Source: CAVUCH01 sp963763095 (GTDB taxonomy: Bacteria > Acidobacteriota > Vicinamibacteria > Vicinamibacterales > JAENWD01). Taken from it: DNA of 64,000 nt. The DNA lies in contig CAVXNR010000020.1 in NCBI GenBank assembly GCA_963763095.1, positions 42,241-106,240 of the forward strand. The letters are read 5' to 3'. This document shows positions 28,254 to 38,199 of this stretch, in pieces (the first letter of the stretch is position 1; every line of letters begins with the position of its first letter). Position numbers and translations under genes: made by a program. The notes under the pieces were generated by a model. That model saw only the letters and a program-made list of their open reading frames with translations. It did not search any database and was not told the DNA's origin.

Positions 28254-29489
28254 CTATTTGCCGAGCGACTTGGAAACCATCGCGATCGCCCTGGTCGCCT
28301 TCGGCCAGCCCGCGTAGAAGGCCAGGTGGGTCAGGGCTTCCGCAATCTGCGCGCGAGTCAGGCCGCTGTCGATCGCGCGATTCAGGTAAGGAGCCAGCTC
28401 GCCGTCGTCGCCCATCGCGGCGAGCGCGGTGATGGTGACCAGGCTGCGATCCCGCACACTGAGATCGGACCGCCGCCAGAGGTCATCGAATACGACCTCG
28501 TTCGTGAGCTGCACGAACTTCGGTGCGACGGCTGACAACTCATCATTCACGGCCGTGGCCCCTGCGGTGTCTGAGCCGCGAGCCGAAAGACGCGGAGTCA
28601 TCGTGCGCAACGCTGCGGTGTCGACCTTCCGAGCCGTATACACCTGCTCGTAGATCTCGAGCGCCGAGACCGCGCTTGGCCAGCCGCAGTAGATTGCCAG
28701 GTGTGCCAGAAGGCCGGACGCCTCGCTGGGCTGGACACCGTTATCGAGCGCCCGGCCCAGATGCCCGCGCAGCTGCGCAGGCTTGCCCGTCGCGATCAGG
28801 ACGGAGATGGTGACCAGGCTGCGATCGCGCGGTGACAGGTCAGGCCGCCGCCAGACATCACCGAACAGCACATCGTCAGTGAGCGTCGCCAGGCCGGGCG
28901 CGATCCGCTGCTGCACTGGTCCGGACGGCTTGCCGCTGGCCTCTGGTTGACTGACGGTCCGAGGCGGCTGCTCTGACGAAACCCCGGTCTGCGCTGTTTG
29001 CCCCGTTCCTTCAGGGTGCGCAAACGAAGCGTTGTATTGCTCGTCGCTCACCTTTTCCATCCATTGGACGGCCGTGCCATCGCGGTGCTCCGTGATTGCG
29101 ATGTGCGTCATGGAAGACGCTGGAGACGCGCCATGCCAGTGCTTCTGGCCGGCCGGGATCCTGACGACGTCTCCCGCTCGAATCTCTTCGATCGAGTCAC
29201 CCCACCGTTGCACGCGGCCGATACCGGCGGTGACAATCAGGACCTGACCTCGCGGATGCGTGTGCCACGCGGTGCGGGCTCCGGCCTCGAACGTGACCGA
29301 CCCGCCGCTGGCGTGTGAAGGATCGAGCGCCTCGAACAGCAGCTCGATACGAGCGCTACCGGTGAAGTTCTCTGGCGGCCCTGGCCGGGCGGCACGAGAT
29401 TCGCTGCGCGTGACGACCATCGTCTGGGCCTCCGTGGACGCGGGGGTGAGCAGAGCCAGCATCGTGAGCGTTGCGGTGAGACCAATCAT
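28254..29489 (-). CDS. Exported cupin fused to two carboxymuconolactone-decarboxylase-like domains
   Basis: 411 residues. Signal peptide (MIGLTATLTMLALLTPASTE), then a cupin domain at about 30-150 with metal-ligand pattern AWHTHPRGQVLIVTAGIGRV and GQKHWHG. Two CMD/AhpD-like helical domains follow: DVLFGDVWRRPDLSPRDRS and EVVFDDLWRRSDLSVRDRS begin near-identical repeats, each ending in a AHLAIYCGWP / THLAFYAGWP segment. Cupin-CMD fusions are found with sugar or aromatic catabolism and redox functions; the reaction here is unknown. Start ATG 29489 is preceded by GGGGGAA. Part of the minus-strand cluster from 34.2 kb. Confidence 0.8.
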   Translation of the reverse strand: MIGLTATLTMLALLTPASTEAQTMVVTRSESRAARPGPPENFTGSARIELLFEALDPSHASGGSVTFEAGARTAWHTHPRGQVLIVTAGIGRVQRWGDSIEEIRAGDVVRIPAGQKHWHGASPASSMTHIAITEHRDGTAVQWMEKVSDEQYNASFAHPEGTGQTAQTGVSSEQPPRTVSQPEASGKPSGPVQQRIAPGLATLTDDVLFGDVWRRPDLSPRDRSLVTISVLIATGKPAQLRGHLGRALDNGVQPSEASGLLAHLAIYCGWPSAVSALEIYEQVYTARKVDTAALRTMTPRLSARGSDTAGATAVNDELSAVAPKFVQLTNEVVFDDLWRRSDLSVRDRSLVTITALAAMGDDGELAPYLNRAIDSGLTRAQIAEALTHLAFYAGWPKATRAIAMVSKSLGK

Positions 29490-29514
29490 GTCTGCGTTCC
29501 CCCAATGACAGCTG

Positions 29515-29715
29515 TCATTCGAGCATCCGGATGGTGCCCACCTTGTCACTGCCGGCCATACGGTACGGAACCGCGACGGCCTTGGCGCGTTCGACGGGCA
29601 CGAGCACGGTGGTGCCAACGACTGTCCCCCCGGTGGCAGCAGTCAGTCCTTCCTGCAGCACGCGCACCTCGGCGCGGTTGCCTTCGACCTCAGTTGGGCA
29701 ACGCGCCCCTGGCAC
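29515..29715 (-). CDS. Small protein overlapping the dehydrogenase 3' end, possible
   Basis: 66 residues from GTG 29715, overlapping the end of the preceding gene by 26 bases. It has a Val/Thr-rich beta-like middle (GGTVVGTTVLVPVERAKAVA) and ends in VGTIRMLE. No clear ribosome-binding site and no family. It may be a real coupled gene or the residue of a decayed one. Confidence 0.38.
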   Translation of the reverse strand: MPGARCPTEVEGNRAEVRVLQEGLTAATGGTVVGTTVLVPVERAKAVAVPYRMAGSDKVGTIRMLE

Positions 29716-31745
29716 CGTGTGGCTCTACTTTCTCGGGCGGAAGCGTGCGAAGGTAGTTCACGATGTTCCAGATGTCCTCATCTGGAATGCGTCCGTCGTA
29801 ACCGGGCATCATCGTCGGCGGCACGCCACGCTTGATGACCGCGTAGACTTCGCCGTCACTCGAGCCGTGATCCCACTGCTCGTCGGTGAGGTCCGGCGGT
29901 TGCTTGCCTCGTTGCTCCTCGATGATGGAGATCGTCATGCCGGCTTTGACCGCGCCCTGCGCAAGGTTCCCGTGGCAGGCCGCGCAATTGGCATCGTAGG
30001 CGCGCTTGCCGGCGGCGATTGACTCGGGCGTTGATCGGACGGGATTCGTCACGCTGGCGGTCGGCTGGCTTGGGACGTTCTGACCGGCAGCCGGAGCGGG
30101 CATGTTCGCAGGGGACGTCGACGTCGTCGTGGCCGTGGCGCCCACGACCTTCCGGATCATGCCGTCGCTCTTGGTCAGGATGTAGAGCTCGCCCTCACTG
30201 TCGACCGCGAATCGAAGGTCGACGCGCCCACGACCAGCCATCGCTCCCATTCCCGGGAGCGCTTCTCCCTTGCCGCCGCGCGCGCGGTAGGTCTCTTCGG
30301 TGAGCCGGCGCAGGCCGGCGTCGATCTCGTAAATGGGCGCCACACTCGTCGGGTTGCCGTCGTCGGCCGCCAGGACATCGGCGCGGTTCGCGTACCAGAT
30401 CCGGCCTGTGGTGATGTCGCCGAAGACGAGCTTGTCTCTGAACGCGGGGACCCGCGTACCGCGGTAGACGAAGCCGTTGGCGATCGCGTCGCCGCCGGTC
30501 TCCCGATTGTGGGGGTATTGGATCACCGGATACGTCGGCTTCACCGTGCCCCGTGCCACGGTGTCCGAGATCTGTATCGGAATCATGTCGTCTTCCGGCA
30601 GCGGCCCCATCCCATTGGTCGCCGACATGCTCTGCGTGCCCTCACGCAGCGGGTACCCGTAATTAGCCCCCTTGTGGATGACGACGACGGTTTCCCAGGC
30701 GACGAGCCCGATATCGAAGGCCAGCAGCGTCGGCGTGCGCGGCTTGCCAGGATCGATGTCCCAGGCGAGCCGATGGGGATTGCGCAGGCCGTAGGCCCAG
30801 ATCTCCTTGCGCGCACCGTCGATCGTCACGAACGGATTGTCGTTGGGGATGCGGTAGCGCCCGTTCTCGCTGACGGTGCTCGTTTTTGTGTGCTCGCGCA
30901 GGTCCGGAACGATGCGGAGGATTTTGCCGACCAGGGTGTCGAGCCGCTGCGGATTCAGCCGACGGCTGTCGCGTTGCTCGCCAGACTGCGCATCGCCGGC
31001 CCCCAGATACATGACCCGCCAGTCGGGGTCGCCAGGTCGCGCGGCCGGGTTGAATGTCATCTCGCCCAACGGATGGGGAGCCACCGGATGCTGCACGCGC
31101 AGGAGCTCCCGGGCCGTGCCTTCGAACGTCGTATTCGCGATGTTCCGATCGCTCCACTCGACGAGCACGACCTCGCGATCGATTCGATTGCCGACGGTGG
31201 GCGTTGCCACTGCCGGCGTTGTCGTGTAGCCGGACAGATCGAGCCCCGGCACCACGCCGCTCCGTGGCGCGGCAGCTCCGGGCGTCGACGGGTCCTCCAT
31301 GTGGAGGGTGTAGAACACGCCGTTCCGTGCGTAGTCGGGATCGAGAATGACGTTGATGAGTCCGGTCGCGAAGTTGCGGGCGTACGTGAACTTCGGGAAC
31401 AAGCCGGAGCCGCCGGCGAGGCCGTTGAAGTCGAGATACTTCGTGAATGCCTTCGTCTGTCTGTCGAGGATGTAGAGCGGTCCGTTCAGGTCGCTGACGA
31501 AGAACCGGCGGCCGCCCGGTTCGTCCCGCAGATAGTTGACCCGGGCGAGTTGTGCCCGGGTGTTCTGGTCCGTGTTGTCCGCCGTGATCGGCAGCGCGGC
31601 ATAGTCCTCGAGCTCCAGCGTCAGCCGCGGCGCGGACTGCAGCAGCCGGAAGCCTGGCAGCTGCGAGCGCCAGGCACAATGCGGCGGTCGCAATCCCGGC
31701 TCTGTTCGCGGCCGTGCGTGCGCCAGTGGAGCTTGCGCGGATCAC
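29690..31745 (-). CDS. Exported PQQ-type sugar (sorbosone) dehydrogenase with cytochrome c domain (one-base frameshift)
   Basis: Glucose/sorbosone-dehydrogenase beta-propeller followed by a cytochrome c domain. Features: FVSDLNGPLYILDRQTKAF, the GLRNPHRLAWDIDPG motif of soluble PQQ dehydrogenases, HKGANYGYPLREG, GFVYRG and FGDITTGRIWYAN. The C-terminal domain has CAACH and MMPGYDGRIPDEDIW, with a methionine ligand. The propeller frame opens near 31690, but the upstream frame from GTG 31745 encodes a signal peptide (GIATAALCLALAA). Removing one base near 31655 joins them to 684 residues. Likely oxidises a sugar or alcohol in the periplasm and passes electrons through haem c. The start overlaps the hydrolase stop by four bases. 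Confidence 0.83.
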
Positions 31746-32854
31746 TTCTTCGCCCCGCTCCGCTCACTGACGCGCTCGTCAATCCACTTGATGATGCGAT
31801 CGGCGATCTGCAGATGGTTCTTGTCCTGCATGATCATGTGACTGTTGCCGCGGATGCCGGTCTCTGCCGGGCTGAGCATCTCTGCCTGACCGCCAGCAGC
31901 CTTGAGGCGGCCGATGAGTGCCTGGCAGCTCTCGAACGAGCGCCGCCAGAATGGCTCCTCCCCGATACCTGTCGGCGTGTCACGGTTGTCGCCGAAGACG
32001 ACGAGAACGGGAACCGTGGCCAGCGTCTTGATCTCCTCTTCGCTGTAACTCGGCGGACAACCACCCGGTTCGACGAGCACGAGCCCTTTGGCTGCCGCCG
32101 GATTCAGCAGCGCCGCGCCGAGGGGAAACGCTCCCGATTGCGAGTGTCCCATCAGCACGGCCCCGTTCACTTCAGTGGCGAGATCCGACAGCGCCTTGAG
32201 GTTGGGGTTCGGGTTGGGGAGGCCGCCAAAACTCACGTCAGGGACACCCTGCTTCGACAGTTCGTCCACGGCGGTCACCGGGAACTGGCTGTCGATGTAG
32301 GGAGCGCCCGGTTTCGACCCGAAGCGGAAGTTCGGCCAGGTGACCTCGTCGCTGAAACGAAGCCACCGAGGGAGGCTGCTCGCCTGCGCCGAACCCGCTC
32401 GCACGTTGTTGAATGCGGCTTGATTGAAACCTGATCGCCCTCGCCCGACCTGATCCGGGACGTAGACAGGATGGCCCTTGCGCACGAAGTACTCGTCCCA
32501 CCCCATGCGACCGTCCGGCGTGGTCTCCCAGGATTTGCCGGTCAGCGTCGCGCCATGCACCATCACCACGGGCACGTTGCCATCGCCGCTCTGCGGCACC
32601 ATGTACCGCACGTACATCTGATTGACGGTGATGTGTCCGCCAGGGCCGAGGTCCCCAAGCTCTATTCGTGTCTCTTCGGCCTTGTCACCCCCAACGAAGA
32701 AGCTGCCCTGTGCCTTCAGCACCAGCGGCGTGTCGGGCGTCTGAACGTCCTTGACGGCCTGCGCCGTCACGGGGCCGGCGGTGCCGAGCACGCCAAGGGC
32801 AGCACCCACGAGCACCGACGACCGGCACAACTTCGAGAGTCGGTGACTTCTCAC
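31742..32854 (-). CDS. Exported alpha/beta hydrolase
   Basis: 370 residues with a signal peptide (LVGAALGVLGTAGPVTAQA). The fold is clear: VVMVHGATLTGKSWE (oxyanion region HG), nucleophile elbow MGHSQSG, the acid-region strand VLVVFGDNRD and the catalytic histidine candidate in GNSHMIMQDKN. The group resembles exported esterase/lipase-like hydrolases. GTG 32854 has AGGAGA upstream; the frame is open further but the signal fixes this start. It is transcribed with the beta-propeller gene before it and the dehydrogenase after it, suggesting it releases the substrate that is then oxidised (inference). Confidence 0.8.
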   Translation of the reverse strand: MRSHRLSKLCRSSVLVGAALGVLGTAGPVTAQAVKDVQTPDTPLVLKAQGSFFVGGDKAEETRIELGDLGPGGHITVNQMYVRYMVPQSGDGNVPVVMVHGATLTGKSWETTPDGRMGWDEYFVRKGHPVYVPDQVGRGRSGFNQAAFNNVRAGSAQASSLPRWLRFSDEVTWPNFRFGSKPGAPYIDSQFPVTAVDELSKQGVPDVSFGGLPNPNPNLKALSDLATEVNGAVLMGHSQSGAFPLGAALLNPAAAKGLVLVEPGGCPPSYSEEEIKTLATVPVLVVFGDNRDTPTGIGEEPFWRRSFESCQALIGRLKAAGGQAEMLSPAETGIRGNSHMIMQDKNHLQIADRIIKWIDERVSERSGAKK

Positions 32855-32889
32855 GGGCAATCTCCTGTCGAGATGAAGCGTTTGCGCAC

Positions 32890-34165
32890 TCACTGAGCGA
32901 CCTCCAGCGCCTTCAGCTCTTTCTGTCCCCGGACGAGCAGCTTGCCGTCGACGAGCGCCAGCGGCGCCCAGTTGTCGCCCGGCGCGAGGATCACGGCGCT
33001 GGCCAGCGGCTTGAAGCCGGCGGGGCTCGGCTCGACGAGATACAGCTTCGTGTTGCCGTCGGTCATCAGCAGCAGGCCATCGGCGAGAACCGATCCGCCG
33101 CGCACGAACGGCGGCTGCTGATCCGTCTTCCACCTGATCTGCCCGTCCATCCCCATGGCGACGAGGCCGTCGCTGCGCTCGTTGATCGTGTAGTGGGAGT
33201 AGAAATTGGCGTCGTGGAGCACGGGGGGCTGCGTGTGCGCGCCGAAGTCAGGGTTCTTGAACAGTTCGGAGACCGCGTACGCGTCGCCCTTCTTGTCCAC
33301 CTTGAGCATCACCGAGCCCGCGCCATAGGCGCCGGTGACGAGCACGCGACCTTCACCAGCGTCGACGGGCTGCGGGACGGGGATGATGCACTGCCACCCG
33401 GTGTAGGTCCACAGCACCTTGCCGCTGCGCGGGTCGAGACCGTTGACGCTCCCGTCCCGGGCGTTGCGGCCGCGACCGACCGCTGCCGGTGATCATCACG
33501 AGATGATCCTCGCCGCCCACCTTGACGATCGACGGCGTCACGTACCCGGGAATGCCAGACAGCGCGGGAGACTTCCACTTGACGGCGCCAGTCAGCTTGT
33601 CAAACGCGACGACCCCGGCCTCCGGGGTCTGGGTCGCCACGATCAGCTGATCGCCGTAGATCAACGGGTTCTGCACGATCGCCCACCGCGGCAGCTCGGC
33701 GCCCCCGCCGAAATCCTTCCAGATGTTCGTACGCCAGGAGGGCTTGCGGGTCTTCGTATTGATGGCGTGCAGATCCCCCATCGGCCCGACGGTGTAGGCG
33801 TGCTCGCCATCGACGGTTGGCGTCGTGCGTGAGCCCGCGAACATGAAGCTGCCGGCCGCGTCATAGGCAAACGTCCACAGCTCTTTGCCGCTCGCGAGAT
33901 CGAGTACGCGCAACGTGTCCCCGACGTTTTCGTCCCGGTCCAACAGATACACGTTTCCGCCGCTGACGGCCGGACCGCCGAAGCCTGCGCCGACTGGAAC
34001 CGTCCAGAGCACCTTCGGACCTTCCGCTGGCCATGTCCGCAGGAGCCCCTTCTGCTCCGAGGTATGGTCTCGGCGGGGCCCGTACTGCCAGGGCCAGTCC
34101 GCCGCGAAGAGGGCGGGAGCAGACAACACCAGCATCACCGTGACGAGCTTCAGCGTGTTCTTCAT
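32890..34165 (-). CDS. Exported PQQ-like beta-propeller protein (one-base frameshift)
   Basis: Signal peptide (LVTVMLVLSAPALFA), then WPWQYGPRRDHTSEQKGLL, a start typical of PQQ_2-repeat proteins, with propeller blades (VLWTVPVGAGFGGPAVSGGN, LDLASGKELWTF, AFDKLTGAVKWKSP). The second half (VLWTYTGWQCIIPVPQPVDA and on) is in another frame; one extra base near 33481 explains it, giving 424 residues with GRNARDGSVNGLDPRSGK at the join. Whether it binds PQQ is uncertain, since many such propellers are non-enzymatic outer-membrane assembly or YncE-like proteins. First gene of the minus-strand cluster, 200 bases from the divergent regulator. Confidence 0.78.
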
Positions 34166-34363
34166 TGAAGGAGTTCGCCTTTCGAAATCGTGAAATGGAC
34201 CCGGTCGTCTGTGACCTCGGCGAGCAAGGCCTCACTCACGGATCAGCGTAGCGTCCGGCGCAGGGCATTCCTTGCCTATTCCTCCACGAAATGAGCGCCG
34301 ATCGCGCGCACACTTGCAGGTTTAGGCAATCGTGATGTTCGCGATGCCAGTACCATTGCCGTG

Positions 34364-35413
34364 ATGATGCCCATCCGACGACAAGCTCGGCTGAACCGGC
34401 AACGTGCCCCCACCGCGCACGGGCCAGAGACTGTCCCTCGCGTCGAGGGATTCGAGAACGCGGCCCACGCAGCCGGTGAGGGCACGAGTCTCGGCCCCAG
34501 CGTACTAGCCTTGCGACGACTCGCCAATCTGCTCGCCAGCTACACCCCGCACGACGGGGTCTTTCAACTTCGCCTGCCGGGCACCTATGCAATCCGCCTC
34601 TCGCGAATGACGACCGAGACCGCGTACGCAACGCTGGGCCCGGCCTTGTGCGTCGCCGCACAAGGGGCGAAGGTGGTCATGCTCGGCCGTGAGATGTTCG
34701 AATACGATCCCGCGCATCTCCTCGTGTTCGCCGTGGATCTGCCGATCTCCAGCCAGGTCACGCGCGCCAGCCGGAAGGATCCGTATCTCGGCTTCACGAT
34801 GGACCTCGATCCCGCGCGTGTGGCAGAACTGGCCGCCCGCGTCTATCCGCGCGCCATCCCGAAGGCGTCCGACAATCGGGGGCTCTACGCCGGCCGCTCG
34901 ACCGACGCGATCGTCGACGCCGTCTCGCGCCTGCTCGAACTGATGGCCCACGCCGAAGATGCGACCTTTCTCGGACCGCTCGTCGTCGATGAAATCCTGA
35001 TACGTCTGTTGCGCACGCCGATCGGCAGACGTGTCGCGCTAATCGGACAGCCGAAGTCCGGCGTACAGCGAATTGCCGATGCCGTCTCGTGGATCCGCGC
35101 GCACTTTACGCTGCCAGTCACGGTCGAGGAGATGGCCGGCGCGGTGTACATGAGCGCCTCGTCGTTCCACCAGCGCTTCAAGGCCATCACCTCGATGAGC
35201 CCGCTGCAATACCAGAAGGTGCTCCGCCTGCACGAGGCCCGCCGCCTGATGTTGTTTCAGCAAATGGACGCGGGCGACGCGTGCCGGCGGGTCGGCTACG
35301 TCAGCCCGTCACAGTTCAGCCGTGAGTACAGCCGTTTCTTCGGGAGCGCGCCGGCCAAAGACATCGCCCGGTTGCGCGAGGAGGGGTTCGCAACAGCTGA
35401 CAATGCGGGCTGA
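34364..35413 (+). CDS. AraC-family transcriptional regulator
   Basis: 349 residues. An N-terminal AraC_N ligand-binding domain (LPGTYAIRLSRMTTETAYAT, FEYDPAHLLVFAVDLPISSQ) is followed by a C-terminal double helix-turn-helix: VEEMAGAVYMSASSFHQRFK and ACRRVGYVSPSQFSREYSRF, with SMSPLQYQKVLRLHEAR between. This subfamily usually activates adjacent dehydrogenase or hydrolase genes in response to small carbon compounds. It is divergent from the cluster starting at 34165, which is the likely target. GTG 34361 is an alternative start one codon upstream. Confidence 0.85.
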   Translation: MMPIRRQARLNRQRAPTAHGPETVPRVEGFENAAHAAGEGTSLGPSVLALRRLANLLASYTPHDGVFQLRLPGTYAIRLSRMTTETAYATLGPALCVAAQGAKVVMLGREMFEYDPAHLLVFAVDLPISSQVTRASRKDPYLGFTMDLDPARVAELAARVYPRAIPKASDNRGLYAGRSTDAIVDAVSRLLELMAHAEDATFLGPLVVDEILIRLLRTPIGRRVALIGQPKSGVQRIADAVSWIRAHFTLPVTVEEMAGAVYMSASSFHQRFKAITSMSPLQYQKVLRLHEARRLMLFQQMDAGDACRRVGYVSPSQFSREYSRFFGSAPAKDIARLREEGFATADNAG

Positions 35414-35482
35414 CTTCCGTACACGCCGTGACTCGCGCCAATTTCGGTCAAGCGACGTGGCGCGGAAACGCGAGCTTTGCGT

Positions 35483-35691
35483 CTAACCGAAGATCTTCAG
35501 GAAGCCGACGATCGCGCCATTCTGGCAGGGATTGAGCTCGTTGAACTTTCGATGGCGAGCACGAGATCGCCTTTGGGGATCTTCAGTCGAGCCTCGAACT
35601 TGCCCGTGTTGGTGAGGTCGTTGACGTCGATCTCGGCAGTCGCGACAACCGTTCCAACCATCAGGGCGAGAACCACCAGGCCATTCCGCAT
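35483..35691 (-). CDS. Small exported protein (frameshifted)
   Basis: ATG 35691 (MRNGLVVLALMVGTVVATA) gives a signal peptide, followed by EIDVNDLTNTGKFEARLKIP and KGDLVLAI. Near 35545 the frame is lost, and another frame supplies NELNPCQNGAIVGFLKIFG with a stop at 35483. The joined protein is about 69 residues. No family recognised. It is divergent from chrB, so its promoter region is shared with the ChrB promoter. Confidence 0.45.
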
Positions 35692-35716
35692 GTGTCCCGC
35701 CGAAGCCATTCAAGAT

Positions 35717-35744
35717 TTGACTACTGTAACACTGATCGTATACT
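35717..35744 (+). promoter_or_regulatory. Sigma70-type promoter for chrB with flanking inverted repeat
   Basis: TTGACT (35717-35722), a 16-base spacer and TATACT (35739-35744) make the best promoter in the window. An imperfect inverted repeat brackets the -10 region: ACTGTAAC at 35723-35730 and GTTACACAGT at about 35756-35765. It is placed well for an operator, possibly of ChrB itself. The region is also markedly AT-richer than its surroundings. Confidence 0.6.
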
Positions 35745-35772
35745 GAGAAACAAACGTTACACAGTTAATGAC

Positions 35773-36891
35773 ATGGCGACTCAGCACATGACACAGCAAA
35801 CCCAAGCTGATCGGTTGCCCACCGCGACCGTAGCGCCAAACCGTCGCCGCTGGCTGCTGTTTATCCACCAACTCCCTTCTCATCCTTCGAACCTGAGAGT
35901 CACGACTTGGCGCCGGCTCCAGCAGATCGGCGCGATTCCGCTGAAACAGGCGGTATATGCGCTTCCCGATACGCCTGATGCGCGTGAGGACTTTGAGTGG
36001 CTCAAGACCGAGGTCAAAGCGGCAGGAGGTGATGCGAGTGTCTTCGCCGCCGACAACGTAGATGCGTGGTCCGACGATGCGCTCGTCGAGGAGTTCAGGC
36101 GAGCGCGGCAGGACCTGTACGAGGAACTGGGCCGAGACGTCGAACAGGCATTGAAGCGTGCGGCGCGCGCGCGGCGACCGAAGGGCACTCGAGCACCGGC
36201 GCTCCGTCGCCTCCTCGACATCTTTCGGGAGCGGCTGGTCGCGGCCGAGAAGATCGATTTCTTTGGCAGTGCTGGCCGCGATCGCGTGCTCACCTTGCTT
36301 CGCCAACTCGAGGACCAAATCGGGGGTACCGGAAGACAGCCGGCGCCTTCTGAACCAGGGGATCACTCCGGACGGAAGGCGTCGTTTCAAGGGCGCATGT
36401 GGATCACACGGCCTCGCCCGGGCGTCGATCGCATGGCGTCTGCCTGGCTGATTCGTCTCTTCATCGATCGTCAGGCCCGCTTCGGCTTCGCAACTGATCG
36501 GGAGTCCGTCCCGGATGACGGCGTGCCGTTTGACATGTTCGGGGTGGAGTTCAGCCACCAGGGTGACGGCTGCACCTTCGAAACGCTGTGCTCAGTCTTT
36601 GGCGTCGCTGGACCGGCGCTCTCGAGGATCGCCGCGATCGTCCATGACTTGGATCTCAAGGACGGCCGCTTTGGCGCGCCGGAATGCAGCACGGTCGGCG
36701 CCATGATCGAGGGCCTGCAGCTCGCCTATCAGAACGACGACGCGTTGCTCGAGCAGGGAATGACGCTGTTCGACTCGCTCTACCGGTCGTTTGAACAGTC
36801 AAGCCGAGCGACCGGACCGAGGGTCGCGGCGAGGCCGAGGCGTCCAGCCACTTCCGAGAGTAAGGCACGGCGAGGCAAGAAAGGGCGGTGA
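35773..36891 (+). CDS. chrB: ChrB-like chromate-resistance regulator/protein
   Basis: 372 residues in two parts. The N-terminal domain (RRWLLFIHQLPSHPSNLRVT, then WRRLQQIGAIPLKQAVYALP) matches ChrB N-terminal domains, which sense chromate and regulate chr genes. The C-terminal part (MWITRPRPGVDRMASAWLIR, FDMFGVEFSHQGDGCTFETL, IVHDLDLKDGRFGAPE) is the chromate-resistance exported-protein-like domain often fused to it. A lysine/arginine-rich tail ends it. The start is taken as ATG 35773, after the promoter; no strong ribosome-binding site is visible. No chrA-type transporter is present; an MFS carrier follows instead. Confidence 0.85.
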   Translation: MATQHMTQQTQADRLPTATVAPNRRRWLLFIHQLPSHPSNLRVTTWRRLQQIGAIPLKQAVYALPDTPDAREDFEWLKTEVKAAGGDASVFAADNVDAWSDDALVEEFRRARQDLYEELGRDVEQALKRAARARRPKGTRAPALRRLLDIFRERLVAAEKIDFFGSAGRDRVLTLLRQLEDQIGGTGRQPAPSEPGDHSGRKASFQGRMWITRPRPGVDRMASAWLIRLFIDRQARFGFATDRESVPDDGVPFDMFGVEFSHQGDGCTFETLCSVFGVAGPALSRIAAIVHDLDLKDGRFGAPECSTVGAMIEGLQLAYQNDDALLEQGMTLFDSLYRSFEQSSRATGPRVAARPRRPATSESKARRGKKGR

Positions 36892-36900
36892 GCGTTCGCC

Positions 36901-38143
36901 GTGAGCACACGCGTCGCAGCTGTCCGATCCGATGCCGTCGCTGACGCCGCAGACCAAGGGCTGAGCCCGTCAGCCGCGCGCGCCGCTTTGGTCCGGTTGT
37001 GTGCTGCCGGATTCGTCGCGTACTGCAGCTACTCGATCTGCCGCGCTCCACTCCTTCCTCTCTTTGCCCGTGAGCTCGGCGCAGGTCCATCTCTCATCGG
37101 CTTTGTCATGGGCGCCTCGACGCTGACGGGAGTGTTCCTGAAGCTGCCGGCCGGCGCGCTTTCCGATTTGTTCGGACGGCGCCGATTGCTCGTGGCAGGT
37201 GCACTGGTGTTCGCGACGTTGCCCTTCACCTACCTCGCCGTCTCGACGCTGGCGTGGCTCGTGGTTCTCCGCTTCCTTCATGGCAGCGCGACGGCGATCT
37301 TCGGCCCGGTCGCGTCCGCCAGCCTGTCCGACATTGCTCCGGCTGCGCGGCGTGGTGCGTGGCTGAGTACCGTACTCCACAGCTCAAGGGGCCGGCCAGG
37401 CCATCGGGCCGATCCTGGCTGGATATGCGGTCGCTGCTGGTCGCTTCGATCTTGCGTTCGCCGTCTCCGGACTCATCGGTCTCGGCGCACCGCTCATTGT
37501 CGGCACCTGGCGCGGCGTACCGGCTGGAGCGTCGACACGCCCTTCATGGCAGGCATTCAAGCAGGGCGTCAGTGAGGTCATGAGCGATCGACTGGTGCTC
37601 ATCACCAGCGCCGCCCACGCCGCACAGTTCGTGCTCAACGGAATGCTCAACGCCTTTTTGCCCCTGTACGGGCGCGAGGTCCTGAACCTCTCTGGATCAG
37701 AGCTCGGCTGGCTGTTCGGGCTGCAAACCGTCACCACACTCATGGTGCGACCGGTCATCGGCGTGGTGTCGGATCGGATCGGACGCCGAGCGGTGATTGT
37801 GACCGGCCTGACGATCTGCAGCCTCGCAGTCTTTTCGCTCTCTCTGACAACCACTCTGACGACGGTTGTCATGGTCGTCTTGACTTACGCCGCAGGTGTC
37901 GCGATCACGACGGCGGCCACCAGCGCATACATCACCGACATTACGCGCCGTGCCCGATACGGCGCCGCCCACGGTGTGTTCGGCACGATCTATGACGTCG
38001 GTGATGCGCTTGGCCCAATCGCCGCAGGCGTGCTCGTGGCCTGGCTGGGCTACGCGCACATGTTCCAAGTGATGGCGGTTGTCGCCATCATGATGGCTGC
38101 CGCGTTCGCGATTGGTACGGCGAGGCAGCCATCTCGAGCCTGA
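36901..38143 (+). CDS. Major facilitator superfamily transporter (one-base frameshift)
   Basis: Twelve-span MFS carrier. The first half includes YSICRAPLLPLFARELGAG and the loop 2-3 motif GALSDLFGRRRLLVAG; the second half has the matching GVVSDRIGRRAVIVTG, as expected for the internal duplication, and GAAHGVFGTIYDVGDALGPI. One extra base near 37378 separates them; without it the join reads TAQGAGQAIGPILAGY and the protein is 413 residues. It starts nine bases after chrB. MFS genes beside chrB occur in other genomes; an efflux role for an oxyanion or drug is likely, but the substrate is unknown. Confidence 0.83.
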
Positions 38144-38199
38144 CACATGTACGTCCGTAGCGGAGTTCGTGCAGCACGCAATTGCGAAAGGGGACATCC

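Noticed and set aside
33353..34165. Two separate propeller genes instead of one
   Set aside because: The downstream part starts mid-blade without a signal or ribosome-binding site, and one base near 33481 joins both into a single normal-length propeller protein.
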